Below, piece by piece: positions 52,430-62,699 of a stretch of DNA of 64,000 bases. Source of the DNA: Ctena decussata. Taxonomy: Eukaryota > Mollusca > Bivalvia > Lucinida > Lucinidae. The position numbers and the translations under genes were made by a program. Numbering within the stretch: the stretch's first letter is position 1; each line of letters opens with the position of its first letter. Where the stretch lies: positions 116,911,842 to 116,975,841 of the forward strand of contig OZ022500.1 in NCBI GenBank assembly GCA_963989385.1, given 5' to 3'. Under the pieces are notes generated by a model that saw nothing but the letters and a program-made list of their open reading frames with translations, was not told where the DNA came from and ran no database searches.

Positions 52430-52458
52430 AAATAAAGAGTGACTGTTCAGAGTATATA
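52317..52458 (+). repeat. Inverted terminal repeat, 5' side of the Penelope ORF
   Basis: Inverse partner of 49793-49934. The ORF start at 52429 falls within it. Confidence 0.85.
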
Positions 52459-53175
52459 ATGTTTCTTATCCCTACACGGATTCTCTTCATGATACACATA
52501 CATATAGTCAAAACTATCCAGTGTTGTCTGTTATGTAAGTAATGTAAGTCAAAAAAGGGTGAAATGTATACAATAAATCATTATTTCAACAATCAGTTTG
52601 AGGATAATTCACAATTTATCTCAACACTGACGTCAACGTATGTTTAACGTACTTTACATAGACACAAACAGTTGAAAATTCATTTGTTGTGCAATTTACA
52701 TGTCATAGTCATAAATGCAAAGCAGAAGTCAGTGATCCGTATAACTTTTTAATCATAGGGAAAATTCACGCCTTAAGCATAGAAGTCCTTTAGGAAGCTT
52801 ACTTGTCAACCATTTGTGATTCATAGTTATTTATTAATCATTTGAAAAATCATTTTTTAACTGTACATGTAGTTTTGGTATTAATATGAATATGCTATTG
52901 ATTTAGCCTCTTAGCCTTAGCGCGTTTTAATTTCATATAATTCCAGGCTTTTTAGAAGCATCAGACACAAAAAAAGTAAACTGTATAAGCACCTAGCTTC
53001 CTTTTTAATCCCAAAGCTTGTACTGTTATCATATATTTATGTATGTGTGATTGTATGCCTAGTGAAAAAGCAACATAAAGAATGTTTAAACCATATCAAA
53101 ACAAACAGCAACATACAAAACAACAGTGAAAAGTCTCTAAACAGCAATTGGCATTCATGCCGGTAGAGTGGAGTC
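52459..53175. other. Unassigned AT-rich sequence
   Basis: No gene, RNA or repeat end is recognised. Confidence 0.4.
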
Positions 53176-53368
53176 GGGTAATTTCGGACAGCGGGTAAAT
53201 TCGGACATACCATTGCAAACAGTAAAAATCCAGATGAGACGGCTCATTATGAGCCGTCTCATCAGGATTTTCACTGTTTGTTCAGTTAATTTTGTTTAAA
53301 TTCCAAACAACTGACTTACAAAGGAAACAATGTCACTGTCCGAATTTACCCGCTGTCCAAATTTACCC
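53176..53368. mobile_element. MITE with ~35-bp inverted ends
   Basis: GGGTAATTTCGGACAGCGGG and its inverse (CCCGCTGTCCAAATTTACCC) form the ends; the inner ends continue TAAATTCGGACA / TGTCCGAATTTA. A GTTTGC hairpin (GCTCATTATGAGC centre) is nested at about 53213-53284. Confidence 0.7.
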
Positions 53369-54110
53369 TACTTTCCTATATTTGATGCAGCTCATTGTTA
53401 ACTTTCTGATAACTGTACGCATTCAGATGGATATAGTCTTGTCCAAGTAACCAGGGCCTGGCTGTATAAAGCAGCTTAATGCAGTCATTGGTCAAGGATT
53501 TGTTAAGTCTTCTGGTGCACATGAAATCAAGTGTGCTAATATAGTTTGGTGTAAAAATGTAAGGAGATTTTGCAGTGCAAAAGCTCCTCACATTCTTACA
53601 GCAAAAAGAAAAAAATTCTTGTGAGCCAGGAAAATGGCTGATACATGTATTAGCACTAAATTTGACAAGGGTGCATGGAAAAGTTATGCCACAGTTAAAA
53701 GAGAATAAGTGTTTGTTCAAGCATCTTTCTTCAAAAGCAAATGGTATGTTGTGAATGTTTCATGTTCCTGTTTGAAAACAAGTAAGCTTCTGTTTATCAA
53801 ATCTTATTTCCAAGTTTTATTACTCAGGGCAGTTAAAAAATGCATTCCAGAAGGTACTAAGTTCTCATCACTAAAGGTCTGGTATTTGCAGTCTGTTCAT
53901 GACTTTCAAAAGTTAGCCATGACAACAGTCATTTTGTACAATCAGCAAGGTCTACAATGTATTTCATCATAGTTCCTGTGTTGTGCTGTAGCTAATGTGG
54001 GGTTTGGGTGGGGTGGGGGGGGGGGGGGGGAGAGTGACATCCTGCTTTACCCAGCTGAGCACAAAATTTTAAATGCTGTAGAGAACCATTTCTGGTTGAA
54101 CAATTTAGTA

Positions 54111-54370
54111 ATTCCGCCCCAATTATTCAAAGCGTCATTGACTTAACACAGTCAATAGTCCAGGATTTGTTAAGTCTTCTAGGACACATAAAATCAAGTG
54201 CTCTAATATTTTTTGCTGAAAAAAAATGTGAGGAACTTTTGCACTGCAAAAGCTCCTCACATTTTTTTCAGCAAAAACAGTAGTCTTTTTGCATACAATA
54301 CAGTTGAAAATTTAACGTCTCATCAGTTGTCTCATTAGCTAACAATGCTGTTAGTTTTGAACAACCTGAC
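54111..54370. repeat. Fold-back family V
   Basis: The inner arms TTTTTTGCTGAAAAAAAATG and its inverse enclose GTGAGGAACTTTTGCA / TGCAAAAGCTCCTCAC. The outer ends are TTATTCAAAGCGTCATTG and GTTTTGAACAACCTGA. A weaker copy is at about 53450-53610. Confidence 0.65.
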
Positions 54371-54886
54371 CCTGACTGGTCTTGAATTACTGTATTTATA
54401 AAGGTATGATTTTACCACAGGTTTTGTTTGCAAGAAATTGAAATTTTGTGCTCAGCTGAGTTAAGCATGAAAAAAGATACCTTAGGGCCAAATGGACCAT
54501 TACATGATACACATTGCATGACACATGCCTAGTCTGATCAGTACATGCCCATACAGCAACCAGCATGTATGTCTGTTCATCTGAGCTATATATCTACATA
54601 TTTGGCCTAAGACAGTTTTATCATGACATGGCATTATGTGGTTATTATACTACTGGTATACAAGTACGTTGAAGGGTATAAAGTTTCATCTTTCTGTCTG
54701 TGAGTCCAACTGTCCATGCATTTTTTTTGTCCCATTACTATTTGGGTTGAAGTTTTTCATTATATTGATCTTATTAGCGGGTTGCACTGGCTTTGGATAC
54801 TCATGATTTGTGTTTTCCTTTTCTTGTGCTACAGCTCACAGAAGGATGCATTTTGCTTTTAAAGACAAATATTCTATACTATATAG

Positions 54887-54927
54887 ACCCCCCCCATATA
54901 GATCCCCCCCCCCCCCCCCCCCCCCCC
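54887..54927. repeat. Poly-C tracts
   Basis: Short and long C runs interrupted by ATATAGAT. A matching G run lies at about 54009-54030. Confidence 0.8.
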
Positions 54928-55060
54928 AGTATTGATTGGTTTTATGACCCTGTTATGTCATTACCAATGTGAGATGGGATATTTTCTTTGATGAAATGGC
55001 AGTGTCACTGGACTGTTGCATAATAGGGTAATGGCAGCCAATAAACAAGAATATTTGTCT

Positions 55061-55235
55061 TTAAGATGAATTGATTCACTTTCAGGGGAAGCAACTGTCA
55101 TTTTCTTTTCTGCCTGTCTTTCCAACTTGGGTGAACTTTTAAAGGAAATAATTTTGTCCCCTAGGTGCAGCAATCTTGCTTAAAATGTAGCAGGGCTTCT
55201 CTGTCCAGGGAAGCAATCAGGAAGTCATTTTTAAC
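55061..55235. repeat. P-family fold-back
   Basis: TTTCAGGGGAAGCAACTGTC and GGGTGAACTTTTAAAGG, followed by the CAATCAGGAAGTC segment typical of P copies. Confidence 0.5.
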
Positions 55236-55897
55236 ATGTTTTCCTTGGTAAAAAGTGGTGCAAGTAGATGGAGGTGTATTCATTGATTTGAACAGTTTTA
55301 AGAAATATCTACAGTGTTGGACTATATTAAGAGAAGAGAAATAGATTTCCATGACATAAGGTCTGACAGCCTTTAACCTTTTTTTCCTAATAGATGTGAT
55401 TTTATATTTACCTTCATGGTATTTGGACCTTTAGAAAGGGGCATTTCACAAATTTTATGAAAGTAAAACTTTGCTTTTCTCTTTTCCTTTTCTCTTTTGT
55501 AGCAAAGTCACTAGTCCAAACTTGTAAGTCATAGAATTGTTGTCAAATCCAAAGACTTGTGATTAAAACAGATATAGAACCCTGTATAGAATTGTATGCA
55601 AGGCAAGCATTGTGGAACCAAATGAGATGGCTCAAATCTTAATCATCTCGGCTGGACTTTAGCCTTTTCAGATTATTAGAGTTTGGTGTGTTTGGCTGAA
55701 TGTAGAGGTATATGTGTCTTACAATAAAGGAATTCCATTGTTATGCTGTAGGCTCCAGATAAGGTTGGTTTTGATGAAAAATCTGAAATTATAGTGTTGA
55801 TTATGCATAAAACATGTTGTGGCACCTCATTACAGTCATTGTGCTGAAGGTAAAGTGATTCACCTTCCTATTCTTCTACCATTTATACAGATAGGGG

Positions 55898-56056
55898 GCA
55901 GTCGAAAACGCTCTTAACAATCGATTAATGCAGATCAAAAACCGTTAGAAACAGCATTTTCGATTGCAAATTGGCAACAATTTGCAATCAAAAACTCTGT
56001 TTTTAATGGTTTTTGATCCACATTCGTCGACTGCATGAGCGTTTTCAATTGCCACC
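55898..56056. repeat. Fold-back element
   Basis: GGCAGTCGAAAACGCTC and GAGCGTTTTCAATTGCC bound inner arms GATCAAAAACCGTTAG / TTTTAATGGTTTTTGATC and the TTGCAAATTG palindrome. Confidence 0.6.
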
Positions 56057-56135
56057 TATCCGGTGTGGAAACAGCTTTCGTGACTTCTTGTTTGGTTCCC
56101 TGGATGAAACGGTCCTCCCAAAATGCTGTCTACTC

Positions 56136-56346
56136 TTAACTCTTTCACTACCAAAAAGCAGACGACAAAATTTACGTCTGCAAAAATTAAAAAAATGCCT
56201 TGTCCAAGACTTTTTATATTGAGAATTCAAAGACTAGAGGGCAAACAGTGTAGATCTAGATGAGGCTGCTCATTATGAGCCGCCTCATCAGGATCTACGC
56301 TGTTTGCAAATTTTGCTAATTGCATCACTGGGGCTTAAAGAGTTAA
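56136..56346. mobile_element. TTAA-flanked 211-bp MITE, second copy
   Basis: Reverse-orientation copy of 21884-22094 with the same length, TTAACTCTTTCACTACC at the left and GGGGCTTAAAGAGTTAA at the right. Confidence 0.8.
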
Positions 56347-56709
56347 TGAAAGAATTATCTCCTAAATACTTCCCTTTAAGAGTTGACCCCAATTTAGAAG
56401 GGAGGTAAAATGAAAACCCTGAAAGTTTACCCAATCACATAAAACGGTTCTAATGCGGGGCCACAACATATGTTCATGAAAAAAGAAGAACAAATATTCT
56501 AGAATTATCGTCAAAATTAGTCTTATGTTGAGCTGCGATTTTACTGTGATTTTCTGTGATGATTATTATGTATAAACAGAGAAAGCTGTATTTTTCTAGT
56601 GCTTCAATTTCGATGTTTGTATAAATTTTTTACTCCTAACTTTTTGTAATATAATGATCCTTTACTGTTACACAATATTGCTGCTAACTTTTATTTCATG
56701 CGAAACTAC

Positions 56710-56949
56710 ATGAGCCGCAACACGATAAAATCAACAAAGTGGTTGTGTGCCCATTGCAGACTCGGATCAGCCTGGGCATCCACCCAGTCTGATCAGAGTC
56801 TTCACTGTCAGCTTGAAGCTAGTTTAGACCCCTATCTACCCTTTAAGCACTTAGGGAAGAGTCTGATCAGACTGGGTGGATGCCCAGGCTGAACTGAGTC
56901 TGCACTGGGTGCACATACCACTTTGTTGGTTTTGTCGGGTCGCGACTCA
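56710..56949. mobile_element. 240-bp fold-back element, copy 4
   Basis: ATGAGCCGCAACACGAT at the left and GTCGGGTCGCGACTCA at the right; 240 bp like the other copies. Confidence 0.78.
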
Positions 56950-57524
56950 GTCATCATGTTTAGTGTGTATGCATGTTTATGACTTGTACTAAGGTTGTTA
57001 ATGTATTATGCAACCATTTTATCACTGCATTAAAGATTACATGATTTCTGAATATTGTGTTTCTGGTTGTTGATTGTATCCTGTTGCATGGGATCAAATG
57101 ACTGCAATTTATGATTTCGGCTGACTCACAGTCTTAATTTATGAGTTGTGTGCCCTTTCCAATATTTTCTCTGAACTATAGCTCATTTTAAACAGTTTGG
57201 AATAGTTTAATAAGATTTCAAACATGCAAGCATCTTCACAAGTTAACATAGCAAGAAAAAACAGGACAAATTTTGATTCTAATAATTATGAGTTACCTGC
57301 CCCTGCCAGAATTTCTTGCCAGGCATATAGCCTCTTAACCTTTTGGAATATTTCATGAAATTGCACAAATGCACTGATTTAAGAGACAACAAAGACAACT
57401 CATGGACCAATTGTGCTGTTGCCAGAATTTCTTCCCTGGGTTTTAGCTTCTTATCCCGGCAGAATATTTTCAAGAAACTTGTCAGATTCTTTCATTCTAA
57501 TGATTTGAAGTTGCATGACTGAAA

Positions 57525-58115
57525 TATACTCGAAAAAAATATTAAAGGGTCAAACTTTTACCCCGCGATTTCTTGAACATTTCAAACATTTGGTAGAATA
57601 AATCATTTCCACCTTCCATTTCATTCATTTAACAAGTTTTGTACACATGAAGTTTGAAAATATAGCCCATATCTTGATGAAGTCCAGACTTCAATTCATA
57701 CTACCCTCAAAATCAGAGTTTTTTTAAGTCCATAGGGAACAAATTCACCAAAATTTTCGATTTCGCCAATTCATGCATTTTTTGAAAAATTGCTAAATAG
57801 TCATCAAGTTTAATCATTTTTAAGATCAGCAAGCTATAAGAAGTTTAAAACTCATTGCAATTTTAGAAGTTATTTCCGACCAAACTGACACACTATCAAT
57901 TCTCTATGGGAATTCAAACAACTTTCATTTTAGGGGTAGTTTGACTTAAAGCTTGGCCTTAGTCAAGACAAAGGCTATAGGTTCAAGCTTCATGTGTATA
58001 AAACTTGTAAAATGAATAAAATGGAAGGTAGAAATGATTTGTTTTACCAAATGTTTGAAATGTTCCAGAAATCGCAGGGTAAAAGTTTGACCCTTTAATA
58101 TTTTTTTTGAGTATA
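57525..58115. mobile_element. 591-bp fold-back with long inverted arms
   Basis: The left arm from TATACTCGAAAAAAAT through AGGGTCAAACTTTTACCC is inverted at the right end, ending ATTTTTTTTGAGTATA. The match extends at least about 140 bp inward, past CATTTCAAACATTTGG, to TACACATGAAG. There is no coding capacity. Confidence 0.75.
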
Positions 58116-58188
58116 TAAAACTCAGGCCCGGATCCAGGGGGTGGGCTTTGGGGCTTGAGCCCCGCCACCTGATACTGGTTAGATTAAA

Positions 58189-58263
58189 AAATATGTTGTG
58201 ACATCTCATTAGAATCGCCTCGGCGAGGCGATTCTGATGAAATATCACAACATATATTTCAAG
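58189..58263. repeat. M-type hairpin
   Basis: ATATGTTGTGACATCTCATT and its inverse around AATCGCCTCGGCGAGGCGATT. It is the central part of family M only. Confidence 0.65.
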
Positions 58264-58323
58264 GCAAAAAAGACATTAGCAAAATTTCTCCTAAAATTGA
58301 TCCCCAATGATGTCATCAATTTT

Positions 58324-58333
58324 ACCCCCCCCC

Positions 58334-58384
<51 letters not shown>

Positions 58385-58610
58385 CACACACACACATATT
58401 CTCGGCACTTACCAGCCCCACCAGTTATCCAGAGCCCCACCAGTACCTGGTGGTCTGGATCAGGCCTGAAACTCCCCCCCCCGCCCCCCCCCCCCCCCCC
58501 CCCCCCCCCCAACACACACACACATATTCTCGGCACTTACCAGCCCCACCAGTTATCCAGAGCCCCACCAGTACCTGGTGGTCTGGATCAGGCCTGAAAC
58601 TCTTGGCCTT
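58324..58610 (+). repeat. Duplicated poly-C / CA / CACCAG unit
   Basis: Two direct copies of about 130-150 bp, each a long C run, AACACACACACACATATTC and a CACCAGTTATCCAGAGCC to GATCAGGCCTGAAACTC segment. Proline and glycine ORFs across it are artefacts of the C runs. Confidence 0.85.
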
Positions 58611-59341
58611 AATGAGGTATTTGCTGTTGCCAATTTCACATATTAAAGCTTCTTGACCCATTGGTATATGTCTATGAAACACGAGGGGTGCCATCATCTC
58701 GATGAGACAATATTACTTGAATGTGAAAGACAACTGTTGGTGTCTCAGATTGAGTAATGATTTTTAGCTTCCCTTAGCAAATTTTCATGTCTTTTCCATA
58801 GCTCCTAAATCTATTGGAATACTTTGATAAAACTTAACAGATGCATTAATCTTAATGTCATAATATGACTTGATTATCAAAGACATACCTTCTCACTGTC
58901 TTGTGAGTTATCTACCCTTGTTAAAATATCTTTTCTAGGTTATAACTCCTGGAAATTTTAATAAAACTTCAGACGGCAACTACCACCGTTATGAATGAGA
59001 TGAAATGTCATGAATGATAAAGACAACTCATGACCTTATTTGACCTTAGCAAGTCTGATTGTAAGGAGAAGGGTGTCGTCGGCCCATTTTTGGAGATTTC
59101 CTATTAAAAAAGCTTGGGAAATAGATGAAGAATCGTCACAAACCAAGAAAGTTAAAATGACCAGAAGGTAAGCCAGGGTATGTTAGCAGAGTTATGTTTT
59201 CATTTACCTGTCTTATGCCATGGCCAGAATGACAAGAGCATTAAGTATTACCCATGTCCGTGTGCGTCTCTGTATGTCCCCGCATCCATCAGCCTTGTTC
59301 TCGCCATACCTCCCAAGCCATATGGAATTTATTGATGGGTT

Positions 59342-59785
59342 TATCTTATCGAGTAAAAAGAACACAGGCCTTTGAGATGAGATTCTACCAAAGGTTACTG
59401 AGTATCTCATACAAGGACCATGTTACTATTGAGGATGTACGCAGAAAGATCCAAGCAGCCATTGGAGAATATGGAGAACGCGTGACCTTGTTCAAAGACG
59501 GAAACTAAGGTGGTCTGGCCACATCTTACGGCCTCCTGGCTTAGCAAAGACGATTCTACAGGGCACAGTAAAGGGAAAAAGAAGAAGTGGTAGACAGAAG
59601 AAGAGGTGAGAAGAAAAGTCATCTGTGGTGTCCCACCGACCTTATAACGTATGGGATAGACTAGACTAGGTTTTTTTCGCAGAACGATCCAGCTTTTTGA
59701 GGCCCTTTGGCTGCAGTCAGCTGAAATGCACCAATAACATGAGAAAAACAACAACAAAAAAAAAAAAAAAAAAAAAAAAAACAGA
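59342..59785 (+). pseudogene. LINE (non-LTR retrotransposon) C-terminal remnant
   Basis: The frame from 59358 encodes RTQAFEMRFYQRLLSISYKD and then HVTIEDVRRKIQAAIGEYGE. After a frameshift near 59500 it continues RKLRWSGHILRPPGLAKTIL and QGTVKGKRRSGRQKKR before a stop. These are typical of the region after the reverse transcriptase in animal LINE polyproteins (AFEMR..RLL.I...DHV, then R.LRW.GH). The 3' end has an A-rich tail (about 59750-59781). The copy is 5'-truncated and inactive. I cannot assign the clade with confidence. Confidence 0.7.
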
Positions 59786-59900
59786 GTAGGTGATGAGCAA
59801 CGAAATATCTTTCCGACGATATAGAAGCCGATGCAGTCCGGGAGACAACAGCCGCAGACAGAGGAAGCCGGCACGTATGTTTTTTTATGCACCCTTGATA

Positions 59901-59950
59901 GACACTATACGAGGGACGATTGAAAAAGTTCTGAACCTAAGATACTTCTA
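59901..59950 (+). mobile_element. Possible mariner-type terminal fragment
   Basis: TATACGAGGGACGATTGAAA, then AAGTTCTGAACC, resembles mariner terminal repeats that begin after a TA. No transposase or second terminus is seen. Confidence 0.35.
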
Positions 59951-60939
59951 TTGAATCTGCGTATGCGTGCTTAACATGAATGTAATTAGTTGTCATTCAC
60001 TGGTTTTCGGTGGAAGTTTCAAAAATGTTTGGCAAAAGGTTTCTTTTATATAGCGCCTTAAACACAAGAGGGGCTGCATATTTTCAAAGTAACATTTAAA
60101 ATTTATTTGCCTTTCATTACTTTGCAAAACCATTCTTCACATTCTTCAAGATTTAAATGATTCTTGTTGTAGCACATGCAAATATGATGATTTGTCAATG
60201 GCCAAGTAGTGAAAATGCTCATAACTCTTGAACCCCGTGGTATATATGGTTCAAATTTTGTCTACTTATGTATTTTAACATTGTCCAGCCACCGGCATGC
60301 AAAACGGTGACGAAAGTCGAAACAGTATTGCACGATCCACAGGTGTGCACTTTAATCGCTGTGCAAGTCCATCAGTCTGTTTGTCCTTCCGCTGTAGTCA
60401 GTGAGTGAAATTGCTCAAAACTCTTAACCACATGGTGTAGTTTGATAAAAATATGCATCATTCTACAAGAAATTACCTATTTCATTTCCATACATTCCTT
60501 CTGGCACCAGAAACTGATTATTCTACATTCACCACGGGTTGTGCACATTATCATCAGTTGATTTTCAATATTGGTTACTCGTTACAAACAAAGTTTTGCC
60601 CCTTTATGCAAATCCCGTAAAGTAAGCAAGTTCTGCGATCATAGCAAAAGAAACTTTTGTGGATTTTTCAGCGAACCGAAGTGGAAATGGATTCCAATTC
60701 AGGTTAAATAAAAGGGTAAGTGGTTACAATCAAATAGAGTCTGCTAACAAAGGGTAGTAACTCTGTACGTCCTTCCAATAATGCAACCACAGTACACAAG
60801 ATATATTGTTGCGAAAAAATGACGTTATCCAACTAGTCGTGTTTAATTATTCATAAGCGCATTAGAGGTTTACTTTTACGCAGATGGTAAACAAAGATCC
60901 TGAGTATACATGTAATAATGAGAATAAATAAAGTTTCTA
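59951..60939. other. Unassigned sequence
   Basis: No gene is recognised. It contains two weakly similar phrases about 200 bp apart (GTGAAAATGCTCATAACTC near 60210, GTGAAATTGCTCAAAACTC near 60404), perhaps an eroded tandem-repeat element. Confidence 0.4.
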
Positions 60940-60981
60940 GGTCACTGATGAGGCTTGAATAGCCGAAACCGCGGTATGGCC
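60940..60981 (+). ncRNA. Hammerhead ribozyme, type I-like core
   Basis: The motif has all the conserved parts in order. They are stem I strand GGTCA (60940-60944), CTGATGA (60945-60951), stem II GGCT-TGAAT-AGCC, and GAAA (60965-60968). A very short palindromic stem III follows (ACCGCGGT, 60968-60975), then the cleavage base A at 60976 (triplet GTA) and the stem I partner TGGCC (60977-60981), with one G-U pair. Short palindromic stem III is typical of hammerheads in Penelope-like elements and animal retrozymes. No tandem partner is visible nearby, and a PIF/Harbinger-type element begins 11 bp downstream. Confidence 0.75.
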
Positions 60982-60991
60982 CAACTTCTTA

Positions 60992-62133
60992 AGCCTGTTT
61001 CACATCAGCCGTGCGATTTTTTGTTCGTACGATTTTTGAGGCCATGGGTGCCGTAGACAGATCGCAGACAAAATCGCAGTGTATCTGGGCGGGTCCATCG
61101 TGGTCTCAGAGATCGTAAGGCAGCCGTACGATGTTCGTACGTCTGTCTCACGGGTCGCACGATTTTGCAGCTTAAAAGTAGAAAAAATAAACAACATTTC
61201 GTACGGCTGTCGCAAGATGGCCGTGTAGCAGCCGTAAGACTGCCGCAAGACTGCCGTGAGACGGTCGTAAGAATTTGTCAAAACTCTTGCGGGCACCGTA
61301 CGACGAAAAAGAATCCGCAAGGCTGTCTCACGAATGTCTTACGATGACCGTACGTTCATCGTACGAATTCGCCTCGAATGACGAATAAAATGCAAGAGCC
61401 CCACCTGCAACCCTAATAGTTTCACCATCGATTGTCGACACCACATTAGAGCCTGATGGCTATCCCACAGCAGCGTATTGTCCTTCTAAGAAGGAGGCTC
61501 CGTGATGAAGAAGAGCACCACGCCGCCATCCTGGTGCTGCTCATCCGAGCACGACAAGGTAGAAGAGGACATGCGAGGCGTTGGTGGGGCAAACTCCGGG
61601 GACATGCTTCTTTTCTGGAGTCAAGACTGTGAGTACCGATTTACTTTTAAGGGAGACGCAAGTGACGCAAAAATCGTAGGACTGTCGTGCGCCTGCCGTG
61701 CGGCTGTCGTGCAGCTGCCGTGCAACTTGCGCGATTGTCTTACGATTCGCAACATTCTTGCGATAGCATTCTGTCAGGACGCACGACTGTCGTAAGATGC
61801 TCGTGCGGCTGTCTTGCGACCGTCGCAAGACAAACGCAAGCAATGATTGACAGCAACCCCGCCTACAAACTTGCGAACTCCCGCAAAATCGTGAGGCAAT
61901 CGTGCGGTTGTCTCAACACTGTCGTGCGGCAGCCTTGCGGCGTCCACAGATTGCCAAAAAATCGCAGAAATAATGTGCATGTTGAGAATTTAGTTTGCGA
62001 CGTTGCGACGACCTTGCGACGTCTAAAATTCGTACGACGATCTTGCGGCTGCCGCACGAAACCCAGCGATTTTTGCCAGAAATGTGATCGCAGAGGGCCG
62101 TACGGCTGCCGTAAGGCTGATGTGAAACAGGCT
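60992..62133 (+). mobile_element. PIF/Harbinger-type non-autonomous element
   Basis: The inverted ends AGCCTGTTTCACATCAGCC and GGCTGATGTGAAACAGGCT are perfect. TTA flanks both sides (60989-60991 and 62134-62136), the TWA target duplication of PIF/Harbinger. The subterminal 300-400 bp on each side are crowded with degenerate 10-mers of the CGTACGG / GTCGTGCGGC / CGTAAGAC type on both strands. A short ORF remnant (61456-61632) is the only coding-like segment. Other ORFs follow the repeats. Confidence 0.72.
61456..61632 (+). pseudogene. Possible Harbinger transposase N-terminal fragment
   Basis: This 58-codon ORF begins MAIPQQRIVLLRRRLRDEEE and contains AAILVLLIRARQGRRGHARR followed by WW. The Arg-rich segment before a WW pair resembles the N-terminus of HARBI1-like transposases (RR..WW). 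A good donor-like GTGAGT overlaps its end (61629-61634). No DDE domain follows. This is a tentative reading. Confidence 0.3.
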
Positions 62134-62136
62134 TTA

Positions 62137-62690
62137 CTTATGAATGTTTTCTTTGCTCTTAAAGGATCTAAACTTTTATCATTATCTAGATAGACGTTGC
62201 AATAGTGTCTTTGTATGAAAAACAGGGAAATACCATGGGAGCCATAATTTGATAACAGTACATAAACTTATACCGAATAAGCCATATTGTTTTCCATTAG
62301 AAATGTTAATAGGCCCCTCTAGTCTCTTTAGTTCAGCAAAATAACTTTGTTGCTATAATTTGCAGCGCCGCTTATAGAAATACCGAGTTTGTGGGTGACT
62401 ATAAAATTTAAAAAAAGATACTGTCACACGATTATTTATTACCGAAATGCGCTTATTGTCTGGTTCACAAAGAATTTTTTATCTTCTTGAGATTCGTTTT
62501 TTTTCTTTCAAACAAACAATAGAGAAATCGCATAAAACGATTTACTCCCCCCCCCACCCCCCACCCCTCCACCACCCTACTCCCTACCCCGCCATAGCCT
62601 AATCATTTTCCGTTTCAAGGCGGTTATTTGGTTGCAGAACGTTCTTTTATGAGCTTCGGAGCAGTTGGCGGGGCATATTGCATATTCACC
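62137..62690. other. Unassigned sequence with C-rich tract
   Basis: AT-rich sequence plus CCCCCCCCCACCCCCCACC-type low complexity at 62547-62590. No gene seen. Confidence 0.4.
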
Positions 62691-62699
62691 TATCTCCTT

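Larger units (their letters stand above)
49793..52458 (-). mobile_element. Penelope-like retroelement copy with inverted termini
   Basis: Two near-identical 142-bp inverted repeats (49793-49934 and 52317-52458) bound 2.67 kb. The only ORF is a CxxC-GIY-YIG endonuclease domain on the minus strand. The reverse transcriptase is absent, so the copy is 5'-truncated. Penelope-like elements typically carry pLTRs and often an inverted terminal fragment, which fits. Read in ORF sense, the 3' terminus contains a hammerhead-like core (TTGATAAAGGC ... GCCGAAACGTC). A hAT-like MITE lies inside at 50821-51047. Confidence 0.75.

Noticed and set aside
53709..53972. 87-codon + strand ORF
   Set aside because: Hydrophobic but otherwise featureless; it lies between fold-back repeats and has no homology I can recognise.
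58237..58656. Proline- and glycine-rich ORFs
   Set aside because: They are translations of poly-C / poly-G runs and the duplicated unit; no codon-level or family evidence.
61687..62193. Cys/Arg-rich ORF in the Harbinger-type element
   Set aside because: It follows the degenerate decamer field; the repeated CGC/RQS-like words are by-products of the DNA motif, and similar ORFs occur on the other strand.
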